DNA of 64,000 nucleotides from Anastatus disparis. Taxonomy: Eukaryota > Arthropoda > Insecta > Hymenoptera > Eupelmidae. A model generated the notes under the pieces. The model was given only the letters and a program-made list of their open reading frames with translations, made no database searches and was not told where the DNA came from. This document shows positions 11,933-26,220 of the stretch, in pieces; the stretch's first letter is position 1, and every line of letters begins with the position of its first letter. The stretch spans positions 998,501 to 1,062,500 of the forward strand of contig JAFFSR010000015.1 in the NCBI GenBank assembly GCA_017163975.1, written 5' to 3'. The position numbers were made by a program, and so were the translations under genes.

Positions 11933-14900
11933 GGGCTACTTGGCTCTCGTGTGAACGACACTATTTCTTCTTCTTTTTAACCTCTTTCTCATCATCAAAT
12001 CTTTTAAATAACAACCCGTCTAGCATACACAGTTTAACTTTAAATCCATTTTCACCTGTTATTTCTCAGCCAAAAAATGATGCTGAATTTTTTCAAAATA
12101 TTTTAATTTCTCATGTAAATGTAAACCGCCTTAAAACCCACTTTTCTCTCATTGAGCATTATGTTACCTCAAAGCAGACTGATATCTTTGCAGTTACGGA
12201 AACTTTTTAACCGAGCGTGACGATTCATCACTTATCTCAATTGATCATTACAATTTCTATAGGTTAGATAGAGTTGGTAAAATCGGCGGCGGAGTTGGTT
12301 TTTATGCACGTGATTTTCTTAAAGTCTGTACACTGTTCCAATCTAATCCTGTATTCGATAATACCGCCGAGTATATAATTGCAGAAATCTCGCTAGGTGC
12401 AGAAAAACTGATTTTTGCGGTTGTGTATCTTAGACCGAAAGGTCTTTTTCCTGAGGATTTTTTCAACTCACTAGCTGAAATTCTGCCAACCTACAAAAAC
12501 ATTGTCATCACGGGTGATTTTAACATAAATCTTCTGGCTAGTAATTACAGTACCGACACTTTTCGCTCAACTATCGAATCACTTGCTCTTTATATAGTTC
12601 CTTCCGATCCTACGCACCATTCTCTCACAACTGATTACATATCTCACACTTGGATCGACCTTTTTATATTGAATGATGAAAACTCGTTGGTTTCTTATAG
12701 TAAATCAATTGCACCTTTCATAGCAGGTCATGATTTAATTTCTATTGTTTTTAAGGCGGCTATACCACAAGTTGCATCCAAGTTAATTCATTTTCGCAAT
12801 TTTTCCAATATAAACCTTCAAACGTTAAATAACTCGATAACTCTTTCTCTTTCTAACTTTTCACGCGAGAGCTGTGTTGATTCTCCAGGATCTTATCTAT
12901 CTTCTTTATCTGTTGATACTTTAGTTCATAATTTGTCTTCTGTTCTTGTGTCGTCTTTCGATAAATGTGCGCCTATCAAAACGCAAAAACTGGAATTAAA
13001 GAAAAAACCATGGGTCAATTCTGACATTAGATATAAAATGAGAGAACGAGATAAAGCATATAGGCGTGCTGTTCGCTCTGGTTCTACCCAAGATATTTCA
13101 CGGTATAAAAGACTCAGAAGTGAAATCTCAAATGCGCTTGACACTGCAAAAAACAAACACATTGCAGATCGGTTGGCAGCGGGGGGTAATTCTTCTAACC
13201 GCTGGAACACCTTGCATAAGATTGGTCTTGCCGTCAAAATACTTCCGTCACCGCTTCAATTTTTCTCCTCTAGAGTGCTTCTCACTCATTATACCTCTAT
13301 CTCTTCACGGTCTTCAGCTATAACTTCTAATGAGATAGGAAGGGTGCTTGCAGTGCCACTGCGCACTGACTTACCTACCTTTGATTTTTCGCCTGTCGAC
13401 TGTCCTCTTGTTGAGTCACTTGTTCATTTTGGCACTTCTAAAACATTTGGGCCTGATAGTATCACGGCGCATATGCTCAAATTGACGAGTGAATCTACTA
13501 TTAGTCACTTAACATCAATTATTAATGTTTCTCTGTCTACTGGTGTTTTTCCGAGTGATTGGAAAAGAGCCTATCTCCTACCTTTGGCCAAGACTAATAA
13601 GATGGATTCTCCCTCGCAAACCCGACCTATTGCCAAGCTCTCTGAAGTTTCTAAGATTCTGGAAAGAGTAGTTCATTCTCAGTTTAGTTTCTTCATTGAA
13701 TCTAATTCTTTGTTAGATAACTTGCAAACAGGCTTTAGAAAATCCAATAGTACTCAGACTGCTCTTCTGAAACTTATTGAGGACTCTCGTATGGCGATTG
13801 ACAGGAGGATGGTCACTGCTCTACTGCTCTTTGATTTCTCCAAAGCTTTCGACACTGTTCCACACCTGCGCCTGCTCTATAAACTTCGTCGTTTCAACTG
13901 CTCCGACTCAGTAATACGATGGTTCGCATCGTACCTTAGCAAGAGAATCTACTCAATACCTGACCTTGAGGGTCGTGTGGGGGAGTGGGTCACCTGTACA
14001 GCAGGCGTACCACAGGGCAGTGTCTTAGGACCGTTACTCTTCTCTATCTTTATAAACGACTTACCTCTTGTCTTAACAAGGTCAACACATATCTTGTTTG
14101 CCGATGATCTTCAAGTCTATCACTCATTTTTGCCGTCCAATCTACATAGTGAGATTGACTTTTTAAATCACGAGGTGGCAGCTGTTGTCAAATGGGCGAG
14201 AGAAAACGAGCTCACCCTAAATCCCTCAAAAATGCAAGCGATGTTCATTGGTAGTGAGCAATATATTTCGAGAATCGATCTGTCTTCATGCCCCTCTATC
14301 TATGTCGATAATAAAGTGGTGCCTTATACGAACACTATTAAGAACTTGGGGGTCTGGTTGACCAGTACTTTAAACTGGAGTAAGCAAGTGAATTCAGTTG
14401 TGGGACGTATTTTTGGTACACTTCAGTCTCTGAAATTCCACAGACACGCGCTTTCTAGACAAATCAGAAAGGATTTGGTGGAAGCTCTCATCTTTCCAAT
14501 ATTTGATTACTGCTGTGTAGTCTACGATGACCTGCCACAGATTCTAAATATCAAGCTTCATCGTGCCTTGAATGCTTGTGTTCGTTTTGTATTTGGTAAC
14601 ATAGGCTGGCAGGATAGAGTAACTCCGCATCGTCTTCAGCTGGGTTGGTTGTCAGTAAGTAACAGGCGGCTCTATTTTAAATCGGTACTGGCTCACACGA
14701 TTATTTCATATCAAAAGCCAACTTACTTAGCTACAAAATTTATGCGTGTGAATATTGACGCGGTTGTTAGATCATCGAATAGACTGCAAATGAGACTACT
14801 TATCTGCCCTGTTGTGAGGACAGCAGCAATGCTTAATTCATTTGTTTACTCGGCTTCAAGTTTTATCAACAATAATTCTGAAATGATCACCAGCTTCGAA

Positions 14901-14990
14901 ACGGGTCAAACTCAACTAATTAAGTCAAAATTGTTCAACAAATTCCTGCTCGACGAACGCACTGAATGGCTGGGTACATCTGGGAGTTGA
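11926..14990 (+). CDS. LINE ORF2: AP-like endonuclease and reverse transcriptase, one frame change
   Basis: The replication enzyme of the LINE: nicks the target and reverse transcribes from the nick. The frame opens at 11926 in the -1 phase relative to ORF1 and contains no ATG before the endonuclease, so initiation is unclear. At about 12204-12208 (five T) the endonuclease reading passes from one frame, which meets TAA, into the -1 frame, which stays open to the TGA at 14988-14990. Motifs: TET (near 12196), GDFNIN (near 12514), GHDLI (near 12727), then RT blocks DFSKAFDTVPH (near 13832), GVPQGSVLGP (near 14006), FADD (near 14098) and the C-terminal region after RT. Copy 1 has the same frame change, so it is either inherited damage from one source copy or a frameshift signal. 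Confidence 0.8.
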
Positions 14991-15330
14991 CGAATGTGCT
15001 TTGCCAGATTCTCTGATAAAGTTCATTCTACTGCTAAATTTCCTATTAGCTGACTTCTATTGGTTGTCTCTTCGTAAATCGTGCAAGTTGATGAGTACAA
15101 GGTCAAATTTATAGTCATAAGCAAATGATTTTTACAATTAGGAACTACATTTTTGTTTATATTTTAGAGAAATCAATTTACATTTTTCCTGTTATACTTA
15201 CTCCTTAGTTTGTAACTCAATTTTTTAACAACTTGTAATTATATTAAACATTTATGTATTACTTATGGGTCATACGGGGTTGAACCCCATGATCCGAATA
15301 AATTATGAATCAATCAATCAATCAATCAAT

Positions 15331-16378
<1,048 letters not shown>

Positions 16379-17632
16379 TTGGAGGAAGATCAAAATCTCG
16401 CTCCGTTATCATCGACATCAGCCGCGACCACTTGCCAATTAGCAGAGGATGATCTAAGTTATGAACGGCTTCTTGGTCCGGTGCAACGGTTTTGGTCCAT
16501 TGAAGAGGTTCCTCAGGCATTGAGGATATCTCGTGCTGACATGGAGTGTGAGCAAATTTACGAGCTTGGAACAAGAAGGGATCCAACAGGGAGATACATC
16601 GTTCCTACACCCATACAAAGTGGAGGCCGCGAACTCTTAGGGGAGAGTCTGTCACAGGCCCGTTGGTCACTGTCGTCAATGCACCGGAAGATGCAAAAGG
16701 ATCACGAGTTTCGTACCGCATACTGTCTTTATATGGAAGACTACATACGATTGGGCCACATGAGACCCCTGACCAGGCAAGAACTGTTTGACACTGCGAC
16801 AACGGCCAATTACATCCCACACCATGGTATATGGCAACGGAAAGACGACGTGCTGAAGCTTCGAGTGGTGTTCAATGCATCGCGTGCGACTTCTTCTGGG
16901 CACAGCCTCAACAGCGTAATGTACACCGGGCCTAACCTTCAACGTAATCTGGCGGAAGTCGTAACACGTTGGCGAAGGCAAAGGGTGGCCTTTTGCACCG
17001 ACATCCAAATGATGTACCGTCAGATCTGGATCAAGGAACGCGACACTCATCTGCAACGCATCGTTTGGAGTCCCTCACAGCAAGATCCAGAAACCCACTA
17101 TCTTCTGCTAACGGTCACTTATGGCGAGGCGTGCGCACCGTATCTGGCCCTGCGCACACTCCATCAATTGTGTGAAGACGAAGGTCGATCTCTCCCTGAA
17201 GCCGTTGACGCTATCAAAAACGAGCTATATATGGACGATTTTTTAAGTGGAGCAGATGACCTAATGTCTGCCAGAAATCGGAAAAACCAACTAATCCAGC
17301 TCCTCAAGGCGGGCGGTTTCATCTTGAAGAAGTGGATTTCTAATGAGCCCAGTCTGCTGTCCGAGGTGAATGAAGCCGATCGGTTGCGACCTTACTGGCT
17401 CCAGTTCATCACCGATGGGCCGGCAAACAAGCTGGGACTGGGTTGGGATCCAGTTCAAGATTGCTTCCGTTTCTCACCTGCCACGCTGGCCAAGGAGCGG
17501 ATACTAACGAAGAGAACAGCATTAGCTGAGCTAGCCCGCGTCTTCGACCCGCTTGGCTGGATAGCTCCCGTGACCGTTGTTGCAAAAATGATCATCCAGG
17601 ATCTTTGGCGCGCCAAGTTGGAGTGGGACTAG
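16379..17632 (+). pseudogene. BEL/Pao reverse transcriptase
   Basis: A 417-codon open stretch covering the whole BEL RT. Readable family blocks are LRVVFNAS (near 16858), FCTDIQMMYRQI (near 16991) and the catalytic YMDD at 17228-17239 followed by FLSG, then the connection into RNase H (FDPLGWIAPV near 17544). The catalytic residues are intact; the reading ends at TAG 17630-17632 but continues in the same phase. The ORF itself has no retrotransposon-type start: RT is released from the polyprotein. Confidence 0.85.
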
Positions 17633-18778
17633 CCAGTACCATCTCCATGGATCGCGAAGTGGCTCTAATTTCGTACAAGCATGCAGCAAACCCATCACAT
17701 CACGGTACCACGCTGGCTTGGTTGCGACCGCAATCGTACCGGGCAGCTACACGTTTTCGCGGACGCCAGTTGTCGAGCCATAGCCTTGAGCGTCTATCAT
17801 CAGACGATCATGGAGGATGGCGAAGTCATCATCAACTTACTCGGGGCAAAGACGAAACTGGCCCCAATCAAAGGTTTGATGCCCCCTCTTCAACCCCGAG
17901 CACGGATGACTATTCCACGACTAGAACTGCATGCAGTACTCCTGGCAGCCCAGCTGCTACGATCAACTGCGAACAGCTTGAGCCTGCCCCTGTAGGAAAG
18001 TCATGGATGGAGTGATTCTCAGGTGGTACTTCACTGGCTTCACACTGATGGTCCCACTGGCAGTAACTACGTCGACAACTATATAAATCATATACACGAG
18101 CTGACGCCAGGCGTTACGTGGCATCATGTGCCATCCAAGGACAATCCAGCGGACATTGCCTCGCGAGGCACGGATGTCCTGACTCTAACCAATGCGACAC
18201 TCTGGTGGCGAGGCCCGAGCTGGCTGAAGGATCCTCCCAACATGTGGCCGGTGGCCTGGCACCCACCACAGCTGAACCCTCTGACCCTGAGCAACGAGGT
18301 TCAGTGCTCAGTCGCGCAGGTGCAATCCCTGGATATCCATTCAATCGATCAATTCTCTGATTTGGACCGTTTGTTGGGAGCTACCGCACGCTGTCGTCGC
18401 ATCCTGCATCGTAAACTTGACCCAAAATCTCCATCACCGGGGGCGCCTGTTACTGCGGGCGAACTCCGCCGGGAATTCATAGCGCTAGCTCGCCTTTCTC
18501 GAAATCAGGACTATACTTCCGAGCTAAGTCGACTCCGCCAAGGAAGGTCAGTACGAGTCACCAGCCCTCTACAACTTCTAGCTCCGTTTTTGGACGATGA
18601 TGGCGTTCTGCGTGTCAGTGGTCGACTCTGTCACTCACTGTTATCTAGAGACGAGAAGCATCCCGTAATCCTGAGCGGACAAAGCCACTTGGGGCAGCTG
18701 ATTATAGAGTGGGCCCATCGGAAGGTTCAACATGCCGGATTACGCCTCACCTACCATCAGATACTACAGCGGGCCTAG
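17633..18778 (+). pseudogene. BEL/Pao RNase H and connection
   Basis: Continues in the phase of the RT. It carries HVFADAS (near 17743), the RNase H-like start, then IPRLELHA (near 17920), WSDSQVVLHW (near 18008) and PADIASRG (near 18146), all standard BEL blocks. In-phase stops lie at about 17672 (TAA), 17993 (TAG) and 18776 (TAG). The first integrase zinc-finger histidines lie just before the last stop (GHRK-type segment near 18715). Confidence 0.8.
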
Positions 18779-19738
18779 CTTGTTGGAGGCCGAGTGCAAG
18801 TTCGAGCCCACCTTCGACGCTGCGTGACGTGCTCCAGAATACGAGCGCATCCGATGAGTCGATCAATGGCTCCACTACCCGCGGTGCGGGTTACCCCATC
18901 GAGGCCTTTCAGCCGCTGTTGCCTGGATTATGCTGGACCTTTTAGTGTACTACGTTCCAAGGGTCGTGTTGTTGCATCTTTTAAGGGATATATTGCTCTC
19001 TTTGTATGCTTGAGCACCAAGGCCATACATCTGGAGCTCGTCGGTGATCTCACGACGGCTAGTCTGTTGGGAGCACTCAACAGGTTCGTTGGCAGACGAG
19101 GACGCCCTCAAGAGATTTGGAGCGATAATGGGAGCAATTTTCGGGGCGCCGATGCCGAGCTCCATCGATTGCCGCGTGAAGCTGAAGTAGACTGGGGCTT
19201 GTTGGAAGGTCAACTAGCAAAGGCCGGTATCATCTGGCGCTTTATTCCCCCGGCCGCACCCCACTTCGGTGGCATTTGGGAGGCTGGAGTGAAGTCCACC
19301 AAAGCTCACCTCCGGCGGATTTTGGGACCGCGGAAGCTGACCTACGAGGAGCTCTCCACGTTGTTGGTTGAGATCGAAATGATCTTGAACTGCCGACCAC
19401 TCACACCACTCTCTAGCGATTGTGAGGACATCGAAGCCTTGACTCCAGCCCACTTCCTCACTGGCGCGTCGCTGACTTCCACGCCACGACCTGATGCCGC
19501 TGACGAAAATCTCAACCATGTGACCCACTGGCGTCTAGTTAATGCTCTTCGGGATCAATTTTGGACTCGGTGGAGTCGGGAATACCTGAACACCCTTCAG
19601 CAGAGGGTCAAGTGGCTACGCCCTCGTTCAAACTTATTTCCGGGTGACCTGGTCATCATCCTAGATCCCTCTCTGCTCAAGCCAAATGGTAAATGGCCTT
19701 TGGGCCGTATCCTCCAAACTCATCCCGGCCCGGAAACC
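18779..19738 (+). pseudogene. BEL/Pao integrase and C-terminal domain, truncated
   Basis: Begins with the second half of the HHCC finger (RCVTCSR near 18815). The three acidic residues of the integrase core are visible: DYAGPF (near 18928), WSDNGSNF (near 19120) and GGIWEAGVKSTKAH (near 19270). The C-terminal domain typical of BEL (PAHFLTGASL, VTHWRL, GDLVIILDP) follows and is cut at HPGPE, after which AT-rich satellite sequence begins. Confidence 0.85.
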
Positions 19739-21292
19739 AAATATATTTATTTTATTATTTCTATCAAATTGTTATTGAATCAAGAATATATGTCACTGAT
19801 TTAATTAAATATTGTATTAACACTTCTATTGAATTACTTTAATGTTTAATAATATATTTGATTATCTTAATGAAATATTTATTAAGAGGCCGCTGTAACT
19901 CTGTCCTTTTCTAATTAAAAAATTGACTTTTTTCCCAAAATTAGCAACAAGAGGCAAAAATAAAGAGATGGTTTCGATGTGTTTAATAAAATGTAATATT
20001 TTCTTTAATTAGTATAAATTAATTTTATTGCTTCGTTTTTAAGAAAAGTTGGAATAACTTAAAAAATTAGAAATTAATGTCAAATAATGGGATTTTCAAG
20101 TTATTCCAACTTTTCTTGAAAATAAAGCGGTGGAATTAAATTATTCTTATCAGAGAAAATATTGCTTTCTATTACACGAATCGAAACCATCTCTTTATTT
20201 TTGCCTGAAGCTATTAGTTTTTATAAAAATAAATTTTAAATAGATTCGGTAAAACAGGTAACTGTGTCGGTATACGGCTGACTCTTAAACCAAATATATT
20301 TATCCTATTATTTCTATCAAGTTATTATTGAAACAAGAATATATTTCATTGATTCAATTAAATATTATATTAACATTTCCATAAAATTACTTTAATGTTC
20401 AATAATATATTTGATTATCTCAATGAAATATTTATTAAACCAAATACACTGAGAAAAAATTTAGTTGGATTAAGTAAGGCTTAATTGAATCAATGAAATC
20501 CCTTAGGTGCGGGCGGCACATAAAATATTTTGTTACATTAATACAAATATTTTAATTGAGTCAAATAAATATTTCATTTTTTTAAATAAATATTTGATTC
20601 TACTAAACATCACAAATATTGGTTAAAAATAATATTTTGTATTTTCAAATGAATATTTGACTTACTAAATATCGCGAAGATTGATTCAATAAAACTAATT
20701 CATTGTTTTTATAAAAAATTTTATCAATTAAAATGCCCATTTGTTTTTCTAATTGATTATTTCATTACATTAATATACATATTGAAATTAAATCAAATAA
20801 TATTTTGTATTTTCAATTAAATATTTGACTTATTAAATGTCGCGAAGATTGATTCAATAAAATTAATTCATTGTTTTAATAAAAAAAATTATCAATTAAA
20901 ATGTCCATTTGTTTTTCTAATTAATTATTTCATCATATTAATGCTATATTGAAATTAAATTAGTTCAATATTTTATATTTTCAAATGAAAGTTTAATTTA
21001 TTGAATATTTTAAATTTAATAAAATTTTAAGATTTAATAAAATTAATTCATTGTCTTAACAAAAAATTGATTAATTATTCGGTTATCTCAAATAAAATAT
21101 TCCTTCAAAGTAAAGAAATATTTAATTAATTCGATTTATAGATATTTTAATCGAACAAATACTGTCTATAATCAACAGTATTTGTTTTCAGTGATTTACA
21201 TTTATTTATTAACATCAATGAATTGATGACTCATTAAAGGACAGGTGAATATGATTCCATTTATTTATATGGTAAAGAATAACAATTACAGC
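19738..21292. repeat. Left arm of an ~8.2 kb inverted repeat
   Basis: The sequence returns as its reverse complement at 26411-27968 with only rare differences (for example one extra T in the right MITE copy). The arm holds two copies of a ~150-base AT-rich unit (ATATATTTATTYTATTATTT), a MITE inserted between them, and a unique AT-rich part starting with CACTGAGAAAAAATTTAG at 20447. Its inner end is at ...GGTAAAGAATAACAATTA near 21292. Confidence 0.9.
19882..20288 (+). mobile_element. TTAA-flanked palindromic MITE (left-arm copy)
   Basis: TTAA at 19882-19885 and 20285-20288; ends are GAGGCCGCTGTAACTCTGTC and ...GTATACGGCTGACTC. The flanks join into the ~150-base repeat unit (TTTATTAAACCAAATA also occurs uninterrupted near 20433), so TTAA is a real target duplication. 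The interior is a hairpin (AAATAAAGAGATGGTTTCGA facing its complement). Same family as 27412, 32693 and 37715. Confidence 0.85.
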
Positions 21293-22129
21293 TATATCGA
21301 TGTGTTTTTTTAGCTGTTTTTTATAGTTAAAAATGTACTTAATTTTATAGTTAATAATTTCGTTATCTACCGAAAATATTAATAGCTACTTTTTCAACTA
21401 TATTTTATAGCTATTATTATAGTTAAAAAAAACACTTGATTTTTTAGTGTATTTATACACGGTCAAAAAAGGTTAACTGTAAAATATAGCTAAAAAAATA
21501 GTTAAATATATAGCTATATCGAGCTGTTTTTACAGCTATATCGATGTGTTTTTTAGCTGTTTTTGACAGTTAAAAATTTACTTAATTTTATAGTTAATAA
21601 TTTCGTTATACCGAAAATATTAATAGCTACCTTTTCAACTATATTTTATAGCTATTATTATAGTTAAAATAAATACTTAATTTTTTAGTGTATTTATTAC
21701 AATATATCAATAGCTAGATATTTAACTATACTTTATAGCTGGAAATAAATGTTTTTTTTGGAAACCCTTCATAGTTGAAAATATACCTACATTTTTAGTT
21801 GATAATTTGGTTATTACTCATAGATATTTAGCTGAAAAAACATGAATATCACTATAATATAAATAAATATTGCTGTATTTTACTTATATTATTAGCTGTT
21901 TTTATAGATGTTTTTTTTTGACCGAGAACAGCTGAAAATATAACTGTAATTTCAATTGTATTTTTAGCTGTTTTTTAGCTATATTTTTAACAATTTTTTT
22001 TAACTAAATATTATTAGAGTAGTTTTCAGATATACTCGAGTTTATTTATATTGTCCTTTCCTACCTTCGCTGTAAATTGATTAACCTATACATACACTAA
22101 ATCTAAGTAATAACTCGCAGGGGTCGCTA

Positions 22130-22215
22130 GAAAACACGCGCGCATTTTTTAGTAACGGTAAGATGGATCGGTCTTATATACAAAGTGTACTCAACTCTCA
22201 CCACTTGCGGGAGTT
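22130..22215 (-). promoter_or_regulatory. Promoter-like core, palindrome left copy
   Basis: Reverse complement of the core at 22318: on the minus strand GCAAGTGGTGAGAG, 14 bases, then TATATAAG (plus-strand CTTATATA at 22173-22180). Identical spacing to all other copies. Confidence 0.55.
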
Positions 22216-22317
22216 GGACACAAATTTCAACGCGTCAAAACAGCTATATTTTAAGCTTAATTTTTAGCTAATTTTTTTAGCTAAACGTTTTTGACGCGTT
22301 GAAATTTGTGTCCAACT

Positions 22318-22400
22318 CCCGCAAGTGGTGAGAGTTGAGTACACTTTGTATATAAGACCGATCCATCTTACCGTTACTAAAAAATGCGCGCGTGTTTTCT
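22318..22400 (+). promoter_or_regulatory. Promoter-like core, palindrome right copy
   Basis: GCAAGTGGTGAGAG at 22321-22334, 14 bases, then TATATAAG at 22349-22356. An AATGCGCGCG word lies further downstream near 22383, loosely like the AATGCRWGCG block of the other copies but 7 bases closer. Confidence 0.55.
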
Positions 22401-23530
22401 AGCGACCCCTGCGAGTTATTACTTAGATTTAGTGTATGTATAGGTTAATCAATTTACAGCGAAGGTAGGGAAGGACAATATAAATAAACTCGAGTATACC
22501 TGAAAGCTACTCTAATAGTATTTAGCTAAAAAAAATTGTTAAAAATATAGCTAAAAAACAGCTAAAAATACAATTGAAATTACAGTTATATTTTCAGCTG
22601 TTCTCGGTCAAAAAAAACATCTATAAAAACAGCTAATAATACAAGTAAAATACAGCTATATTTATTTATATTGTAGCGATATTCATGTTTTTTCAGCTAA
22701 ATATCTATGAGTAATAACCAAATTATCAACTAAAAATTTAGGTATATTTTCAACTATAAAGGATATCTAAAAAACCATTTATTTTCAGCTATAAATTATA
22801 GTTAAATATCTAGCTATTAATATATTGTAATCTCGGTCAAAAAAAGTTAGCTATAAAATATAGCTGAAAAAATAGTTAAATATATAGCTGTATCGTGCTC
22901 GTTTTACAGCTATATCGATGTGTTTTTTAGCTGTTTTTTATAGTTAAAAATGTACTTAATTTTATAGTTAATAATTTCGTTATACCGAAAATATTAATAG
23001 CTACTTTTTCAACTATATTTTATAGCTATTATTATAGTTAAAAAATCACTTCAATTTTTAGTATACTAGGTGTTTTTTTAACTATAATAATAGCTATAAA
23101 ATATAGTTGAAAAAGTAGCTAATAATATTTTCGGTATAACGAAATTATTAACTATACAATTAAGTACATTTTTAACTATAAAAAACAGCTAAAAAACACA
23201 TCGATACAGCTGTAAAACGAGCACGATGAGGCTATATATTTAACTATTTTTTTAGCTATATTTTACAGCTAACCTTTTTTGACCGGGTATAAATACACTA
23301 AAAAATCAAGTGTTTTTTTTAACTATAATAATAGCTATAAAATATAGTTGAAAAAGTAGCTATTAATATTTTCGGTAGATAACGAAATTATTAACTATAA
23401 AATTAAGTACATTTTTAACTATAAAAAACAGCTAAAAAAACACATCGATATAGCTGTAAATACAGCTCGATACAGCTATATATTTAACTATTTTTTTAGC
23501 TATATTTTATAGCTAACCTTTTTTGACCGG

Positions 23531-24290
23531 GATGCATATACGATATTTTTGAAACAAGCACAATAAATACCGGATTGTGTTTAGACGTGCAGAAAATCTT
23601 TCCGTATATCACATGCTTGCCGAAGGCATCACTTTTTACAGTGCAGTGCGCATTATATTTGTTGATACCGAATTGTGTTTGCGCAGAAAGTTTTTCGGTA
23701 TATCACGCGCTTACCGTACGAAGACAAGCAGTACACATTATGTATAATTTATGTGTTTATGAAGCAAAGGCATCGCTTTTCATAGTGCAGTGCGTATTAC
23801 ATTTAATGAGAAAAAACTATCTCCGTATGTTTGAAGCAGTTGTAAAGTAAATATTTAATGAAATAGTTTTAGAAATAATGTTTGCATGTCATCTTTAGAT
23901 ATTTTAACGATACTTATGAACTTATTTAGCATTCGTTTTATTTAATTCTAATACTACGTAATACTTAATTCTTACTTTTTAAAATTTGTTTAAATGAAAA
24001 AAAAAAAAACATTTATAAAACTTATTTTTAACATGTCAAAGTGCAAATTTTTGACTCAAATAAACAAGTTATCACTTTTTATAGGTTAGAAATATACGTT
24101 AATCACGATCTTTTCACATCCCGACAGAGTAATCGTCACAATATTTTTTTTGACATAAGAATTGGTTAATTTTTTGATAGTTTTTAGATATTTAAAATAT
24201 AAACATTTTTACCCATTTTTAATTCCTATTTCCTAGTTTCAAGTCCATTTAAAATGTTTCAAATTCTACCAGGGTAATGGAAGTGTTAAT
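23531..24290. other. AT-rich stretch with a short internal duplication
   Basis: The words GGCATCRCTTTT...AGTGCAGTGCGYATTA recur near 23625 and 23767, and CAGAAA..TTTCSGTATATCAC near 23590 and 23688, so a ~100-140 base unit is partly duplicated. A 91-codon frame spans it but shows no domain and repeats with the sequence. Nothing is recognised from 23860 to 24290. Confidence 0.5.
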
Positions 24291-25096
24291 ATAATATTTA
24301 ATTAAATCAGTGAATTATATTCTTGTTTCAATAACAACTTGATAGAAATAATAGAATAAATATATTCGGTTTAATAAATATTTCTTTAAAAATTTTTTAA
24401 TATCTAATTTTACGTTGCACCTTTCTTGACTTTAAAAAAATTATTTATTGGTTTTCTTTTTGTAAATTCATTGAAATCGGATTTGTTGAATTTAAGGAAC
24501 CTATTTCTTTAAAACAATTGTAATTTTTATTGAAATGCTGATCAAATTTTATGTGTTATATACAACAAAATATTTTTTTTTATACAATCACATATATTAT
24601 TAATTAAATGACAATGTTATTAACTTAGTGAAGCATTTATTTACAATATAAGCTTCTTTAACTTAATCGGATGACCGTTAATTCAAGCAAATATTATATT
24701 GATGATTGACCAATATTTTTTTATTGTTATAAAAGATTTTGTAAATTTAACAAACGATTTACTAAAATAAATATTTAATTACTGTAACAAAATATATAGA
24801 TAATTTACAAACATATTCTATTGTTACAAATAAATATTTTATAAAATTTTATCAGCTGCCTTAATGAAATTGATTTGATTAAATCAATCAAATAATTTAA
24901 CCGAAACAATAAATTTTTCTTTATTTTAAAAAAATATTTATTTTTTTTAACTTAGGTATAAATTTTTTTCATCCCAACTAAATATTTCAGTGATTTAATA
25001 ACCTTGCATATTACTTCAATCAAAATAAATTTTTATCAACAAAATATTTAATAACTAAATTTATTTCATTGACTCAACTAAATTTTTTTCTCAGTG
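24290..25096. repeat. AT-rich block, uninterrupted paralog of 27888-30749
   Basis: Matches the block split by the insertion at 28097-30153: the two copies share AATATCTAATTTTACGTTGC, then AAATGCTGATCAAATTTTAT, and end with the same word TTTTTTTCTCAGTG (25083-25096 and 30736-30749). Here the middle reads AAGGAACCTATTTCTTT without insertion, giving the empty site. Confidence 0.85.
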
Positions 25097-26220
25097 TATA
25101 TTTATTCTATTAATTCTATCAAGTTTTGATTTACATAAGAATATATTTCACTATTTCGATTAAATATTATAATACTTCTACTAAATTACTTTGATGTTTA
25201 ATAATATATTTAATTATCTTAATAAAATGTTTACTAATTCTAACGTATTTATTCTATTATTTTTATCAAATTTTGATTAAAAGAAGAATATATTACATTG
25301 ATTTAATTAATTATTATATCACCTTTATTAAATTACTTTACTGTTCAATAATATATTTAATTATATTAATGAAATATTTAATAATGTCAAAATTATTGTT
25401 TTATTTTTTCAATAAATTTTGAATAATAACAAAAAGATATTTCATTGTTTTAAATAAATATTGTATGACTTATATTAAATTATTTCACTGGCCAATAAAA
25501 TACCTAATCATTTTAATTCAATATTTAGTTGCTTTGATGAATGTGTTTTTTCTCTTTATGAAATATATGATTGATTCTATGAAATATCTCATTGTCTTTT
25601 GGTCAAATAATTTCATTGCTATATTATAATTAATTGGATGCATTAAATTAATTAAATTTTTAATTGATTCAAATATTTGATTTATCTTGTTCTATATAAT
25701 TATTTTATTACTTTTATTATTTAATTATATTGCGTCTATGAAATCAGTGATTAATTGAATTAATTATTATTTTTAACAATTAAATATTTTATTATTTATG
25801 TCCCAATTAAATATTTTGTTGTATTAATTAATTTCTTTATCAGATCGATTAAATAATTATTTGATTATCTTAATGAAATATTTATTGAAACAAGCAGTTA
25901 TTATTTGATAACATATTTACTAAATCAAATGAAATATAATGTTAAAATTAATATTTAATATTCTTGAAAAATTTTTTTTTGTATAAGTTATCATCCTTTA
26001 TACTCAAACAAACTCATGTTTAAATACGTGTCTTGCTGAGTGAATAACTTACCAAAATATGTACTAAAGTTAATAAAAATTACAGAGAAATCTGATTAAA
26101 TACTTGTTAAAATCAAGTAAATCCATTATTTGATTCATCTACATAATTTATTTCATTCAAATAAGATATATTTGAACTAAAAGAAACATTTATTGTTTTA
26201 ACAATATCATTTAGTTAGAT
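25097..26220. repeat. ~150-base AT-rich repeat units and degenerate AT-rich DNA
   Basis: About three forward copies of the ~150-base unit also present in the inverted-repeat arms occupy 25097-25460. The rest to 26220 is AT-rich sequence of the same style (AAATATTTAATTG words) without a clear period or gene. Confidence 0.6.

Larger units (their letters stand above)
21293..23530. mobile_element. 2.2 kb palindromic element with AGCTATA-rich arms
   Basis: Arms made of AGCTATATTTT / TAGTTAAAA words face each other around a centre near 22262. Outer ends carry CGGTCAAAAAAGGTTA and its complement ACCTTTTTTGACCG; further copies of the end word at 21919, 22605, 22828 and 23275 indicate nested insertions of related units. 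The inner ~215-base arms (22025-22240 and 22285-22500) are almost perfect complements and each contains the promoter-like core described below. No coding capacity. Confidence 0.75.

Noticed and set aside
23575..23850. 91-codon frame
   Set aside because: Internal repetition of the DNA explains the repeated peptide words; no domain or start context supports it.
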